Shown: piece after piece, positions 25,901 through 36,942 of the stretch
How positions within the stretch are numbered: position 1 is the first letter of the stretch
Layout of the letters: every line of letters starts with the position of its first letter
NCBI GenBank assembly: GCA_029216955.1
Contig: JANAVB010031417.1
Coordinates: 23,689,917 to 23,753,916, forward strand
Source of the DNA: Iris pallida
Lineage: Eukaryota > Streptophyta > Magnoliopsida > Asparagales > Iridaceae
DNA: 64,000 nucleotides
Reading direction: 5' to 3'
Notes under the pieces: model-generated
Database searches by the model: none
What the model was told of the DNA's origin: nothing
The model's input: only the letters and a program-made list of their open reading frames with translations
Translations under genes and position numbers: made by a program

Positions 25901-27483
25901 CTCGTGTCCAGGGAGAGTCCCTCGTGTCCAGGAATTGGGACACATTGTGTCCAAACTAACATTCGAAATTCTTCAGAAAACTGGTAAGATAAACATCGTG
26001 CAGCCATGTCGAGCCTTCGTGGGCTCGATACAGTGCTCGAGGTGGGTCAAAACCTTGCATATGGGTTCGCCCATAGTAGGGCTAGGTGTCTAACACCCTG
26101 CACCGTGTCGGCGTACCGCCGTGTCGAAGTTAAACGCGCGTATCAGCGCCCGTTTCAAACCGTGTGACGTGCAGTGTCCATTCGATGCGGGTGGGATTTC
26201 TCCCAATCCGCTCGATAAAATGGCCTGAAATTTTGTCTGTGTCGTGTCAGTCATGTGTCCTAGGTGTCACCAAAATTTTATCTCAAATGGTGTCGTGTTG
26301 TGTCTGCTAGGACACCCGAACAGCAAGGGACAGTGCACGCTGTGTCGTGCACGGGTTCCTGTGTCCAAAACCGACACGAATCGTGTCAAAAATCAACTCA
26401 GTCTTCACAAAAATTAATATACATATATAGATCTACAAATTCAAGCAATTAGTTTAGCAAAATATCAAAATTCATTCCTAAGTGGTATTCTATCAAACAC
26501 TTACACATACACATTGACATGTGTCCGATACGGACACCAAGCGGACACGAAATTGACCCAAACTTCAGGGACAGCTAGGGGACTCCTAGATCTAGCCCTA
26601 AATGCAAAGAAAACAAAATATTAATGCAATTTAAAGGGTTTTACCTATGTGTGCAAATAGTAAGAAAAAGCCCCAAAATGAAGTGTTCCTCCTTGCTAGC
26701 TCGGATCCCCAAATTGTCCCAAAGCTGGAATTAAACTCCAAAATCAGAAAATAGGAGAGTATTAGACTCTAATGCAAGAAACTAGAGTGGAAAAGGATTT
26801 AAAATGGAGAATCTATGGAATGGGGAAGAATGGACAAACCTTTCTTTTTTCTATGTGCTCTTTCAATACAAAAGAGGCAAGAACTAATTAGGAGATTATT
26901 TATAGGGAAGGGGGAGCCCTAGTGCCTGGTCATAGAGTGTAAAATTAGGGTTACGGTTTCACTAATGGGCTATGGGCCAAGTTGTACTAGCTAACTAGCT
27001 CAAGTCCTTAGCCTTTGGTCCAATGCAAAAATCCTCCTACTCTCTTCATGAAACTTAGCCAACTTAAGTCAACCAAGACTAACTTGAGTTAGATTAGGGT
27101 CCATACCATGTTAGCTAAGTCACCAAAGTCAAGGTCAAAGTCTAGGACAGTCTCTTAAGTCACAGCTTAGCAAAAGTCAAAATTAACAATCACCAATGCA
27201 ATAAATCATAAAATAATTCAAAGAGACCAAATGACCAAAATACTCTCATACTCAAAAGTAAAAATAAATTATCCTAATGACATGGTTAGGCTCTAGGTCA
27301 GACAGTCTCTCAGGTTACACTAGCAAGGCATCAAGATCATAAGCCATAACTTAAAACAGTTTTTAAATAATTTAAAAATGATTAAAAATCACCAAAAATT
27401 ATAATGTGAAATAAATATCAATAAATAATAATTATAATTATAAAATTTCAAAATTACCCTTATTTCAGAAACTGGGTGTTACA
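22909..27483 (-). repeat. LARD-B LTR (5' LTR in element orientation)
   Basis: Pairs with 16980-21564. The two differ by scattered substitutions and small indels, for example a 16-bp loss near 23476 and an insertion of TAAATCCGGCACATC-like bases near 23808. Confidence 0.85.
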
Positions 27484-29067
27484 TAAGTTTAGAAAAAGGG
27501 CTATCAAATGGTCGTTTTGAGTTGAATAAAATGATATGGTAACATGGAAAGAATGCTCGCGACTATAGGTCGTCGAGGCGATTTCAGAAGAAGGAAGAAT
27601 GCTCGCGACTATGGGTCGTCGAGACGGTCTCAGATTTGAGAAGTATTGAACTTGGTCCTGAAAGACATGGTAACACTAGAGATAGCATGACTGTGTGAGA
27701 CGTCAGTTTGTGACGAGTCTTGCGTGGTTATGGACAACTTGTCGACAAGGTGGGTCGTTTCCCCGTACGGTAACCCGGTGGCCACAGGACCGTTGCGGCC
27801 GTCGATTGGAAACGAGTAATTAGCTGTGTTGGGCACGGGTTAGGCGGGGACTTGCAGCGGGGCTAGCTACCTTGCGCTGAAAGGGGCACCCGTCTAACAA
27901 AAGCTAGAGGAGTCCACGATGGCTCTGGAAGTCAGTGACCAAATCATATAGATGAGTCGGCATGACGGCAATCCGCGTGTGTGCCTTTGGATTGAGTTGA
28001 GTTTTTGAATGTGTGTGCAGTTAGAATATAAATGTTTGGGCTTAAGAATGGCTACAACATAGGCGACGTGCTTCGGCACGAGATGTGGCGCCGAGTCTTG
28101 AGTTGTCAGCATATAAGTTGCATAAGTTGGTTTAGTTGTTGAGTTTAAGTCGGGAAACCGCCGTAAGGCAAAGTTGGTTGAGTGACACTAACATTCACAA
28201 GTCTTGATTGGGTCAGTTGTTGATCAAAGAAGCAAGGGTCGCGAGGCGGCGACATGGTTTAGTCACCCTGAGTTTCGAGGCACGGCACAATGGATTCCTA
28301 GCACGATCATATAGAAATGGAGCCTCATCGCGTAGTTGCGTCTCTGATTAAGTGCCGTAAGGCAAACACGACTTGATAAGGTAACGTCGATGTTGCAAGC
28401 ACGGGATGGTCTTGAAATAGGAAATAGGCCAAGGCGTCTATCCTAAAACTGATCCTAAGGCAAGAGTAGGAAGACAATTGATAAGAAGGGACTATGCTGC
28501 ACAAAGTAAAATAACGTGTCAATTTTGTATGGGTGGGCGAGGAGCTCATTCCACCAGTACAGTTGAGTACTGACACCCGCATAGTTTACATGTGCAGGCG
28601 CAGGTAGAAGCTCGTGGCACAGGAGCTCGCTTGGGATGCGTCGAGGCACGGAGTTTTTTGGCGATTCGAAGCGTGCGGCCGCATGGATTAAAGACTTATA
28701 CGGGACATAATATATAGACGTCGCCTTCCGAAGCACCCGTTGGCTCAAGAATTGTAATTGAGAGATGGGAGAGAGCTGAGTGACTTGTAATGTGAGATGA
28801 GTGAGCTTGAGAGACTTGTAATCTTGGCCTTGCGTCCATTGTAATCTTTATTTCAATATCAATAAAGAGTGTTTTGTAATGACTTGTGTTTTGTTCTAAT
28901 TTCTGCTGCTATTCTTTAATGTCTCTGCATGGGACTTCTGTGCGACGACTCCGTCGCAGCCGCTGAAATCGGCCGTTATGGAACCCGTCTTGCACGAGCG
29001 CAATCTAGGCTCGTGCGGCATCACGCCTTAGCGAGGACGATCGCTCCTACGGGAGCGGGGCGTGACA
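27484..29067 (+). repeat. LARD-A 3' LTR, second piece
   Basis: It resumes at TAAGTTTAGAAAAAGGG and matches 2290-3830 of the 5' LTR. It keeps two copies of GAATGCTCGCGACTAT.GGTC (near 27551 and 27597), where the 5' LTR has one. It ends CGTGACA at 29067, followed by the ATCAT duplication. Confidence 0.85.
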
Positions 29068-29250
29068 ATCATCGTGGAGAGATTTAAAGTTTTTCGGCGA
29101 TTAGGTCAATTGTGGAGAGAATATCTTCTTCTTCTTTTCCATTAGAGTTAGCATCGTTTTGAAAGAAGAACGAAAACTCTTGAATTTTTTATCCTAACAA
29201 TTTTTTTCAAAAAAAAAGACAAAAAATTAGGTTTTAGGTTTCTGTCGACT

Positions 29251-30062
29251 GTTCTCCATCATTATCCGTGTTAAAATCACGGAGAATGACCATTCTCCGT
29301 GCTAAAACCACGGAGAATGGCCTTATCTATGTCAAAATGATGGAGAATGGCCATTCTCCGTGTCAAAATGACGGAGAATGACCATTTTCAGTGTTAAAAT
29401 GACGGAGAATGGCCATTCTTAGTGTTAAAATGACGGAGAATTGCCATTCTCCGTGTCAAAATGATGGAGAATGACATCAGTGTTAAAATGACGGAGAATG
29501 GTCATTCTAAGTGTTAAAATGACGGAGAATTGCTATTCTCCGTGTCAAAATGACGGAGAATGGCCATTCTCCGTGTTAAAATGACGGAAAATGGCTCCGT
29601 GATAAAATGACTGAGAATGGCCATTGTCCGTCATTTTAACACGGAGAATGACTATTCTTGGTCAATTTAACAAGGAGAATAGCCATTCTCCGTGGTTTTA
29701 GCACGGAGAATGGCCATTCTCCTTGTTAAATTAACGAAGAACGACCATTCTCCGTCATTCTCCGTGTTAAAATGACGGAGAATGGCTATTCTCCTTGTTA
29801 AATTGATGGAGAATGGCTATTCTTGGTCAATTTAACAAGGAGAATGGTCATTCTCAGTGGTTTTAGCATGGAGAATGGCCATTCTCCTTGTTAAATTGAC
29901 GGAAAATGACCATTCTCCGTCATTCTAACACGGAGAATGGCTATTCTTTGTCAATTTAACAAGGAGAATGGTCATTCTCCGTGGTTTTAGCACGGAGAAT
30001 AACCATTATCCGTGAGAATGACCATTCTCTGTGATATTACCACGAAGAATGATCATTCTCCT
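29251..30062. repeat. Palindrome block 1 (GGAGAATG/CATTCTCC) in MULE-1
   Basis: Short inverted repeats of the type ACGGAGAATGG-CCATTCTCCGT alternate with AT-rich linkers such as TGTCAAAATG and GTTAAAATG. This gives roughly one palindrome per 30-35 bp for 0.8 kb, with many point variants. The block is in the body of a transposase-less MULE and contains no gene. Confidence 0.9.
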
Positions 30063-30548
30063 GCATTTTATGGCCAGTTAAAACTTTGAAGGGCCATAAC
30101 TTTTGACTGGGAGGTCGAAACGAGGCCCGGTTTGTCGCAAAAGGAGCGTATTTTCGAGGAGCCGGAGATTAACAACGTTTTCGTTAGTCGGCCTTCTAAA
30201 ATTTTAGAATGGCAAAAAAATGATGTTTGGACCTCCGTTTTAACAGTTTTACCGTTTGTCGACCTTTTCGAAAATTTTCGACGAGTTTTTGAAGTAAGGT
30301 TTGAATATTTTTGAGGAGAGATCCTAGATTCGAAAGTGAGCAGCGTATGGAAGAAGAGGAAGTATCGAAACGTTTTTTTAAGAGTAGTTTTCTGGGTGTT
30401 TTCAATAAATTAGAAGGAAGGGCAAAAAGGTCATTCAGAACCCCCTTTATATATTTTTTGCTAATTCTGGGCACGCGATGAAATGTTATTGTGCGGTGGG
30501 CTTTTCATAAAACTTTTTCGTTTTTTTGGGCATTTCATAAATTTTTCC
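30063..30548. other. Right arm of MULE-1, non-coding
   Basis: Homologous in its last part to the right arm of MULE-2: both share GTATGGAAGA, AATAAATTAGAAGG, GGGCACGCGATGAAA and TTTCATAAAACTTTTT. Short open frames on both strands (30132-30314, 30196-30474) have no recognisable motif. In MULE-2 the corresponding arm is the 5' leader of the minus-strand gene. Confidence 0.65.
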
Positions 30549-30557
30549 GTATAAATT
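30549..30557. repeat. Right 9-bp target-site duplication of MULE-1
   Basis: GTATAAATT, an exact match to 1118-1126. Finding the pair 29 kb apart proves that everything between them arrived as, or inside, one insertion. Confidence 0.85.
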
Positions 30558-30689
30558 GGTTCAATGCAAATAAAATACGTTGAAAAGTTCGGTCAAATAT
30601 TCGAAAAATAAATATTGAGGTTAGCCAGAATTTTTATATTCTTAATTATGTTATCAAATTTGGTTGATTAAACAGTTTTTTTGCAATAT
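30558..30689. other. Host DNA between MULE-1 and MULE-2
   Basis: This 132-bp AT-rich island is the only non-transposon sequence between the two MULE insertions. I see no gene. Confidence 0.7.
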
Positions 30690-30698
30690 TTTTTAATA
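30690..30698. repeat. Left 9-bp target-site duplication of MULE-2
   Basis: TTTTTAATA, repeated exactly at 42154-42162. Confidence 0.8.
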
Positions 30699-31165
30699 CT
30701 GGAAATTGCTGAGAAGCCCAATTTCGGGGTGGGCTTTTATGAAATGCCCACCCGCTGGATTATTTTTATGAAATGTCCAGAATTAAGTTTTTACACGTTA
30801 AATATTTCAAGATTCTCTCTAGTTGCTATGTATTTACAAAATTTGCCATTATCATAATTCCAAAAATACCCCTTCGCGTAAATTTGGACATCTATATATA
30901 ATTATGAATTCGCAAACTCAGATTTGGATTGAGAAATTCGTATTCTTCTTCTTCTTCATGAGAAATTTGAAATCCATTGATATAATCTTTATTAGAGATC
31001 GCAGAATCGTTCGTAGTTCACTGTGGTTTTCGTCAGTCGAACGTCGATCATCCTTCATCATCATCGATCATCATCATCATCAACATCATCTTCGTGGTTT
31101 CCGGCGATTAGGTCAATTGTGGATAGAAGATCTTCTTCTTTTCTTTTTATAGATCTTAAAACAAG

Positions 31166-31662
31166 GTGAGAGTTCAGATCTGTAGAAATTCATCCATCAG
31201 CTTCGTATATCTCGAAATTTATGCTGAATTTGATTTTGTTATGAAGATTATTAACTTAGAAAATGTTAGTGAGATATTTAATCTTGTTATTTTATGCGAA
31301 TAGCATTCTCCGTTATATTTTAAAGGAGAATGACAATTACTTCTTATAAAGATCATTATCCGTATGTTTTTAGGACGGAGAATAAAATTCTCCGTCTTAA
31401 TTAGGACGGAGAATGCCATTCTCCGTCTTAATTTGAACGGAGAATGACATTCTCCGTCTTAGTTAGGACGGAGAATGACATTCTCCGTCTTAATTAGGAC
31501 GGAGAATGACATTCTCCGTTTTACTTTAGACGGAGAATGATCATTATAAGTTAGTTCCAACTGAGGATATTTATTCTCCGTTATTTTTAGACGGAGAATA
31601 ATCATTATTAGATGAGAATTTTATTGTTCTATTTGTGGCCTCTTATGTTTTTATGTTATCAG
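31166..31662 (+). other. Probable 5'-UTR intron of the MULE-2 transposase gene
   Basis: ACAAG|GTGAGAG at 31161-31171 makes a good donor and TTATCAG at 31656-31662 a good acceptor, ten bases before the transposase ATG. Palindrome block 2 (31303-31610) lies wholly inside. The splice sites are predicted by eye. Confidence 0.5.
31303..31610. repeat. Palindrome block 2 in the transposase leader intron
   Basis: About nine ACGGAGAATG/CATTCTCCGT inverted repeats with linkers like CTTAATTAGG, upstream of the transposase coding region. Confidence 0.88.
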
Positions 31663-33085
31663 GGGGGGAGATATGGAATCAAGTTGTTTAGTTAACATTT
31701 GTTTCAAGGGAGACATAGTTTTCTGCCGTGTCACACATGAAAGTACCGTGGATTTTTTAAAGAATAAAGTGTGCGATCGATGGACTTCTTTGGATCCACT
31801 TTCCTTCCGTTTCAGGTTTTTGCACTCTGATGGGACTGAACTGTATGTTGAAAGTGATTTTTGGCTTCGCTCATTGGTTGGTGGTTTTAACGGTACTCAT
31901 GATGTGAGTTTTGATCTATATGTGGAGCAAATACACTCTCCATGTTCTTCATCAACATCTTTTCCTTGTCAAAGCTTTCACATGAGACCTTCGTCTTCCT
32001 CTTCTAGTTCTTTGAGTAGATGTTCTCCTACTGTAAAGGACAAACGAGTAGTACAATTTTATGAGGGCTCAACTGAGACAGTGAAGAAGAGGAAATCGGA
32101 TATGTGGCCTGGATCAATTACTGGTGTTGGTCAGATTTTTCTAAATGGTGTTGAAGAAGTTAGGAATGCTGTTAGAAAGGTATGTTTTGAATCTCGTCAT
32201 CCATTCCACATTTTGAAATCTGAGCCGGGGAGGTATACTGTTTGTTGCAAGAATTACAAGACACATGCTTGTTTGTGGAGCTTCCATGCTATATCTATTT
32301 CGAAAGATAATCAAATTTTTGAGGTGAGGAGGTATGTGGGAGAACATAATTGTGGAGCTGGCTATATGGATAAAGGTAATCTGGTTGTTCCAGCAAAGTT
32401 TGTGAAAAGTTTGGTTAGTGACATTGTTCGGATGCATCCTAAAAAGTCTGCAAAATCTGTTGTCGATGATTTCAAGGTCGACTACGGCTTATCTGTTACA
32501 TATGGACAGGCATACCACGGAATTAGGCTGGTGCACCAGAAAATGTACGGAGATGATGTTAGATCTTACAGTGACTTGTGTTGGTATGTGAACAAGGTAA
32601 AGGAAACCAATAATGGTTCCGTTATCGACTTCCAGAAAGATAATTCATCAATGAGGTTTGAGCAGCTTTTTCTTTCATATGGGGCTTGCGTAGAAGGCTT
32701 TCAATATTGTCGTCCGATGCTATATTTGGATGCCACTTTCCTTACAGGGAGGTTTAGAGGATGTTTGATGTCTGCTACAGCGAAGAATGGTAACCAACAG
32801 TTCTACCCTATTGCATACGGTATAGTCTCAGGCGAAGATGGCGATAATTGGGAATGGTTCCTTAGAAATCTAAAGAATGTTGTTGGATGTAGTAGGCGTA
32901 TTGTTTTTCTTTGGATCAAGGCACCGGTCTAGTTTCTGAAGTCCCTAAAGTGTTTCCTAATTATTATCATAGCTATTGCTATTATCACATGAAGAATAAC
33001 ATACCGCTGAAAGAGAAAGGAAATGAAAGAGTGTATCCGCATGTACTTGAAGCTTGGAGGCAAGCAGTATATGCTCTAACTCCAG

Positions 33086-33429
33086 GTGTGTTAATGAGAC
33101 AGATATATGCACATTTTCTATGCATTTACCATTAATTTAACAAGGAAAATGACCATTCTCCGCGTCAGTAAGACGGAGAATAGTCATTCTCCGTGTGTTT
33201 TAAAACGGAGAATGGCAATTCTCCGTCCTGCATAGAACGGAGAATGCCATTCTCCGTTAGCTTTTGAACGGAGAATGACTATTCTCCGTCTTGCATAGAA
33301 CGGAGAATATCATTCTCCGTTAGCTTTTGAACGGAGAATGACTATTATCCTTATGAGAATGCACTTATTTTTTCATAATTTTGTGAATTGACCTAATTCT
33401 TTATTACTTATTTGTTTTTCTGTATAAAG
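33086..33429 (+). other. Transposase intron carrying palindrome block 3
   Basis: Donor CCAG|GTGTGT and acceptor TATAAAG|G keep the MULE transposase frame (exon 1 ends in phase 1; exon 2 resumes GYRQAIKK). The intron is nearly filled by block 3. Confidence 0.6.
33141..33362. repeat. Palindrome block 3 in the transposase intron
   Basis: About six ACGGAGAATG/CATTCTCCGT units with linkers TTAGCTTTTGA and CTTGCATAGA. Confidence 0.88.
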
Positions 33430-34410
33430 GTGGGTATAGACAAGCAATCAAGAAGATTTATGATCTGAATTGTGGTCATGTTGTGAATTGGATGAATAAA
33501 CAAAAACCTGAACACTGGTCAAAACGCATTCTTCCCGGGATGTAGATACGGTGAGGTTGCTTCTAGTTGTGCAGAGTCATTCAATGCATGGATAAAGGCT
33601 GAGAAGAAATTGCCTATATCAGCAATTGTAAATGTCATCCGTGTGAAGATGATGAAGATGATTTCGGATCGCCACAAGGATGCAATTGGTTTGAATAGCA
33701 AATTGACTCCATACGCTGAGGATATGCTGAAGCAGCTTACAGATGATGGCATGTGTTATAGGGTATATCGGTCCGGTGATTTTGAATTTGAGGTGATCGC
33801 AGATACTTCCTCCTATATGGTAAATCTTCTTGATTGTCGTTGTAGTTGTCGTAGATGGAAGGTATATGGATTCCCATGCAGCCATGCAATACAATGCATC
33901 AGAGTTGGTTCAGATAAATCTGTTTACGACTTTGTGGAGCAGTATTGGACATCAGATTATTACCAGAAGTTATATTCATGTGCCATTCGTCCAGTTCCAG
34001 ATTGCGAAAAACAGTTTGAAAATAATCCCACTGATGTTGTTCTACCCCCTGTTCCGAAACGGGGTCCTGGACGACCAAAAGCGGACCGTTACAAGAGCAA
34101 ATATGAGAACAAGGGAAAAGAGAAGAGAAAGATAAGGTGCCAGAATTGTTTTGAATTATGCAATCACAATCGCAGCACTTGTCCTCTGCCTCCACATGCT
34201 GCTACGGTGGTCAAGGGGGCAGCGCCCCCTCGTTAATACATACACATATATTCCTTCTTTTATATAACTGAAAATTATTTTTTGAATACATATCTTACAT
34301 TTTTTGATATCAATGGTAATAGTTTGAATTCTGCATATTTGATGTTTCACATATATATTAACAGCATAAGAACTTATTCTCCTTTATACTCTCTGACTTT
34401 ATAATGTATT

Positions 34411-35757
34411 GAATGACCATTCTCCGTGTGTTTTAACACGGAGAATAATCATTCTCCGTTTTAGATACACGGAGAATGGCCATTTATAAGTCAAAAATAC
34501 AAGGAGAATAATCATTCTCCGCGTGTTTTAAAAACGGAGAATGCCATTCTCCGCGTCAGTAAGACGGAGAATTCTCATTCTCTAGGTCAAAATACAAGGA
34601 GAATGGCATTCTCCGTCTCTTTTGACCCGGAGAATGACATTCTCCGTCTATTTTGATACGGAGAATGGCCATTCTCCGCGTCACTAAGACGGACAATGTT
34701 CCTTTCTAAGTCAAATATACAAAGAATGCCATTCTCCGCGTGTTTTAAAACGGAGAATGCCATTCTCCGCGTCAGTAAGACGGAAAATTCTCATTCTCTA
34801 GGTCAAAATACAAGAAGAATGGCTTTCTCCGTCTCTTTTGACCCGGAGAATGACATTCTTCGTCTATTTTGACACGGAGAATGGCCATTCTCCGCGTCAC
34901 TAAGACGGACAATGTTCCTTTCTAAGTCAAATATACAAAGAATAATCATTCTCCGCGTGTTTTAAAACGGAGAATGCCATTATCCGCGTCAGTAAGACGG
35001 AGAATGCTCATTCTCCAGGTCAAAATACAAGGAGAATGGCATTCTCCGTCTCTTTTGACCCGGAGAATGATATTCTCCGTCTATTTTGACACGGAGAATG
35101 GCCATTCTCCGCGTCACTAAGACGGACAATGTTCCTTTCTAAGTCAAATATACAAGGAGAATAATCATTCTCCGCGTGTTTTAAAACGGAGAATGCCATT
35201 CTCCGCGTCGTAAGACGGAGAATTCTCATTCTCTAGGTCAAAATACAAGGAGAATGGCTTTCTCCGTCTCTTTTGACCCGGAGAATGACATTCTCCGTCT
35301 ATTTTGACACGGAGAATGGCCATTCTCCGCGTCACTAAAACGGACAATGTTCCTTTCTAAGTCAAATATACAAGGAGAATAATCATTCTCCGCGTGTTTT
35401 AAAACGGAGAATGCCATTCTCCGCATCAGTAAGACGGAGAATGCTCATTCCCTAGGTCAAAATACAAGGAGAATGGCATTCTCCATCTCTTTTGACCCGG
35501 AGAATGACATTCTCCGTCTATTTGACACGGAGAATGGCCATTCTCCGCGTCACTAAGATGGACAATGTTCCTTTCTAAGTCAATATACAAAGAATACCAT
35601 TCTCCGCGTGTTTTAAAACGGAGAATGCCATTCTCCGCATCAGTAAGACGGAGAATGCTCATTCCCTAGGTCAAAATACAAGGAGAATGACATTCTCCGT
35701 CTCTTTTGACCCGAAGAATGACATTCTCCGTCTCATACGAAACGGAGAATGGCCATT
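34411..35757. repeat. Palindrome block 4 with a 213-220-bp higher-order repeat
   Basis: This block lies between the convergent 3' ends of the two MULE-2 genes. On top of the short palindromes there is a long-period repeat: the word CCGCGTGTTTTAAAA starts at about 34519, 34737, 34952, 35172, 35390 and 35603. Each period carries the same ordered set of linkers (CAGTAAGACGG, TCTAGGTCAAAATAC, CTCTTTTGACCC, CACTAAGACGGACAATG). Short minus-strand frames across it are translations of the repeat. Confidence 0.9.
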
Positions 35758-35986
35758 TCTAAGTTCCAAATGCACACATTATAGGTTTGTATTAACACAT
35801 ATAATGACTTTATAGGTTTGAATCAAACAACAGAACTTTAACAAAACAGATTTACATATATAGAACAATGTAAATTAGTCAAAAAATTGAATTCATTACA
35901 AAGGAAAACAAATATATTACAAAAGAAACCTGACAAACAGAATATATACAAGGAATTTGTTAGCCAATTTACATTGTCATTTTCTT
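35758..35986. other. Spacer after the passenger gene 3' end
   Basis: AT-rich DNA between block 4 and the passenger-gene stop codon, probably its 3' UTR. No gene is seen. Confidence 0.45.
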
Positions 35987-36520
35987 TTATTGTACAAAAG
36001 GAACTGCACATTCACTCATAAGCAAAGCCTTAGCCAAATTTAGCCTTCTCTTTACAATAGTATTGTGAACTATTTTGTTGTTTTTTTTCTGTAAATCAAA
36101 TGGAGCTCTCGACAACTTTTCAATATAATATGAAACATACAGCAGCAGCTGGTGATAGTTGCTGTGGGCATTCTTTGCAACCTTGAGCTCTGTTGTTTCG
36201 TATTCCTGGATTGCTGGGCTTTTATTCCTCATCAATGCAATCTTCTTCATTACAATTGGCTCGATTTTATTCTTCATGTATGTTGCATCCTGGATTCCCT
36301 TAGCGCATGTGTTTTTCCGCAATGAGTTGTAGTGCGTCCAAACATAGGAGCTGAAGTTGAATGCCAGCAGCGTATAGTGTTTATTCTTCGCGGAAGAGTG
36401 CACGATAGTCATTCATGTCATCTTCCAGCTCCATGATAAAATCTTCTATATCAACTTTGAAATTGTACACTGCTCCAGGTGTTGGATTTTTTCATCGACA
36501 TACTGGGCAGTACTCTGTTT
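35987..36520 (-). pseudogene. Passenger gene last exon (Ulp1-like region)
   Basis: It carries the HYTLLAFNF and HYNSLR motifs reminiscent of the C48 peptidase His and Asp sites, and ends with an alpha-helical KRRLNLAKALL tail and a stop at 35987-35989. Two frameshifts precede the longest frame (36412-35987). The His block is kept, the Asp position reads Asn, and no DCG-like Cys block is visible. Confidence 0.5.
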
Positions 36521-36942
36521 TCCAGAAGAAAAAAAACAAAAAATAATATCATGAGTTAGTTTTTTACAACACTATTAGTAGCTGTACACATTAATATTTA
36601 TTTTTCAGTTTCGATTCTTACCAATGAATGGGGCATCATGATTGCAAACCATTTACATTGTGCACCCTGCGAGCTTGACTGCATGTTCTGCCTTAATTCG
36701 GCTTGACTTCGTTCATAAGCTTTATTAAGTAGTTCATAACACCGCTTCTATCTCGCCTCATTTAGTATGTCTTGAAAATCTTTAGCATTTAACAACATGC
36801 TGACATCATTGTTTCTTCTTCTTATTTTACATTCTTCTGGAGCATTTGGAATGTACATGTATACATAATCACTGCACATAAATTTAGTTTCGATTATGAT
36901 AATAATATAGGCTAATGATAAAATTGCATAAAAATAACTCCA

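Larger units (their letters stand above)
16980..27483 (-). mobile_element. LARD-B: inverted giant-LTR non-coding retrotransposon
   Basis: Two direct repeats of about 4.58 kb (16980-21564 and 22909-27483), both TG...CA on the + strand, flank only 1344 bp of internal DNA. The target duplication is TGAGT (16975-16979) versus TAAGT (27484-27488). The orientation is minus: the reverse complement of 21565-21602 reads TTTCGAGGACAAAATTTTTC then AAGGGGGGTAGGAT, a polypurine tract abutting the LTR. At the other end, the reverse complement of about 22880-22904 contains AGTGGTGGCCTATGCAGGTC, which resembles the bases after the gypsy 5' LTR. There is no gag or pol. LTRs more than three times the length of the internal region are unusual. 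Confidence 0.87.
1479..29067 (+). mobile_element. LARD-A: non-coding LTR retrotransposon inside MULE-1
   Basis: LTRs begin TGTAGTGCCCCGTC and end CGTGACA. The 5' LTR is 1479-3830; the 3' LTR starts at 16162 and ends at 29067 and is interrupted by LARD-B. The 5-bp target duplication ATCAT is perfect (1474-1478 and 29068-29072). A primer-binding site follows the 5' LTR. Without the nested gypsy element the internal region is only about 2.2 kb and has no gag or pol, so the element is non-autonomous (LARD-like). Just before the 3' LTR it carries the TTTCGAGGATGAAACTTTTT motif that also ends Ty3/gypsy internal regions, which suggests a gypsy lineage supplies its proteins. Confidence 0.88.
1127..30548 (+). 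mobile_element. MULE-1: non-autonomous Mutator-like element, split by nested retrotransposons
   Basis: The element begins CTGGAAATTG and ends AAATTTTTCC. It is flanked by a perfect 9-bp duplication, GTATAAATT, at 1118-1126 and 30549-30557, the size typical of Mutator-like elements. Its left end (1127-1478) matches the left end of MULE-2 (from 30699), and its right end (about 30290-30548) matches the right end of MULE-2 (about 41850-42153). Without LARD-A it is about 1.8 kb. It has no transposase and consists mostly of ends plus one palindrome block (29251-30062), so it looks like a deletion derivative that depends on a MULE-2-like autonomous element. Confidence 0.85.
31673..34236 (+). pseudogene. 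MuDR/MULE transposase, frameshifted
   Basis: Exon 1 starts at ATG 31673 just after a predicted acceptor. The order is an N-terminal ubiquitin-like region (about residues 5-85), then a zinc-binding DNA-binding domain (VCCKNYKTHACLW ... GEHNCG, about 165-225), then the MULE catalytic core beginning LYLDATFL (D at 32729-32731) and continuing PIAYGIVSGEDGDNWEWF. The frame shifts at about 32910, inside the region of the second catalytic Asp, and continues in another frame (DQGTGLVSEVPKVFPNYYHS) to a donor at 33086. A second exon from 33430 (YRQAIKKIYDLNC) shifts again at about 33535, then reads RYGEVASSCAESFNAW and a SWIM zinc finger (CRCSCRRWKVYGFPCSH, about 33837-33887). It ends with a CX2CX4HX4C-like knuckle and a stop at 34234. 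The shifts may be true decay or consensus errors. Confidence 0.88.
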
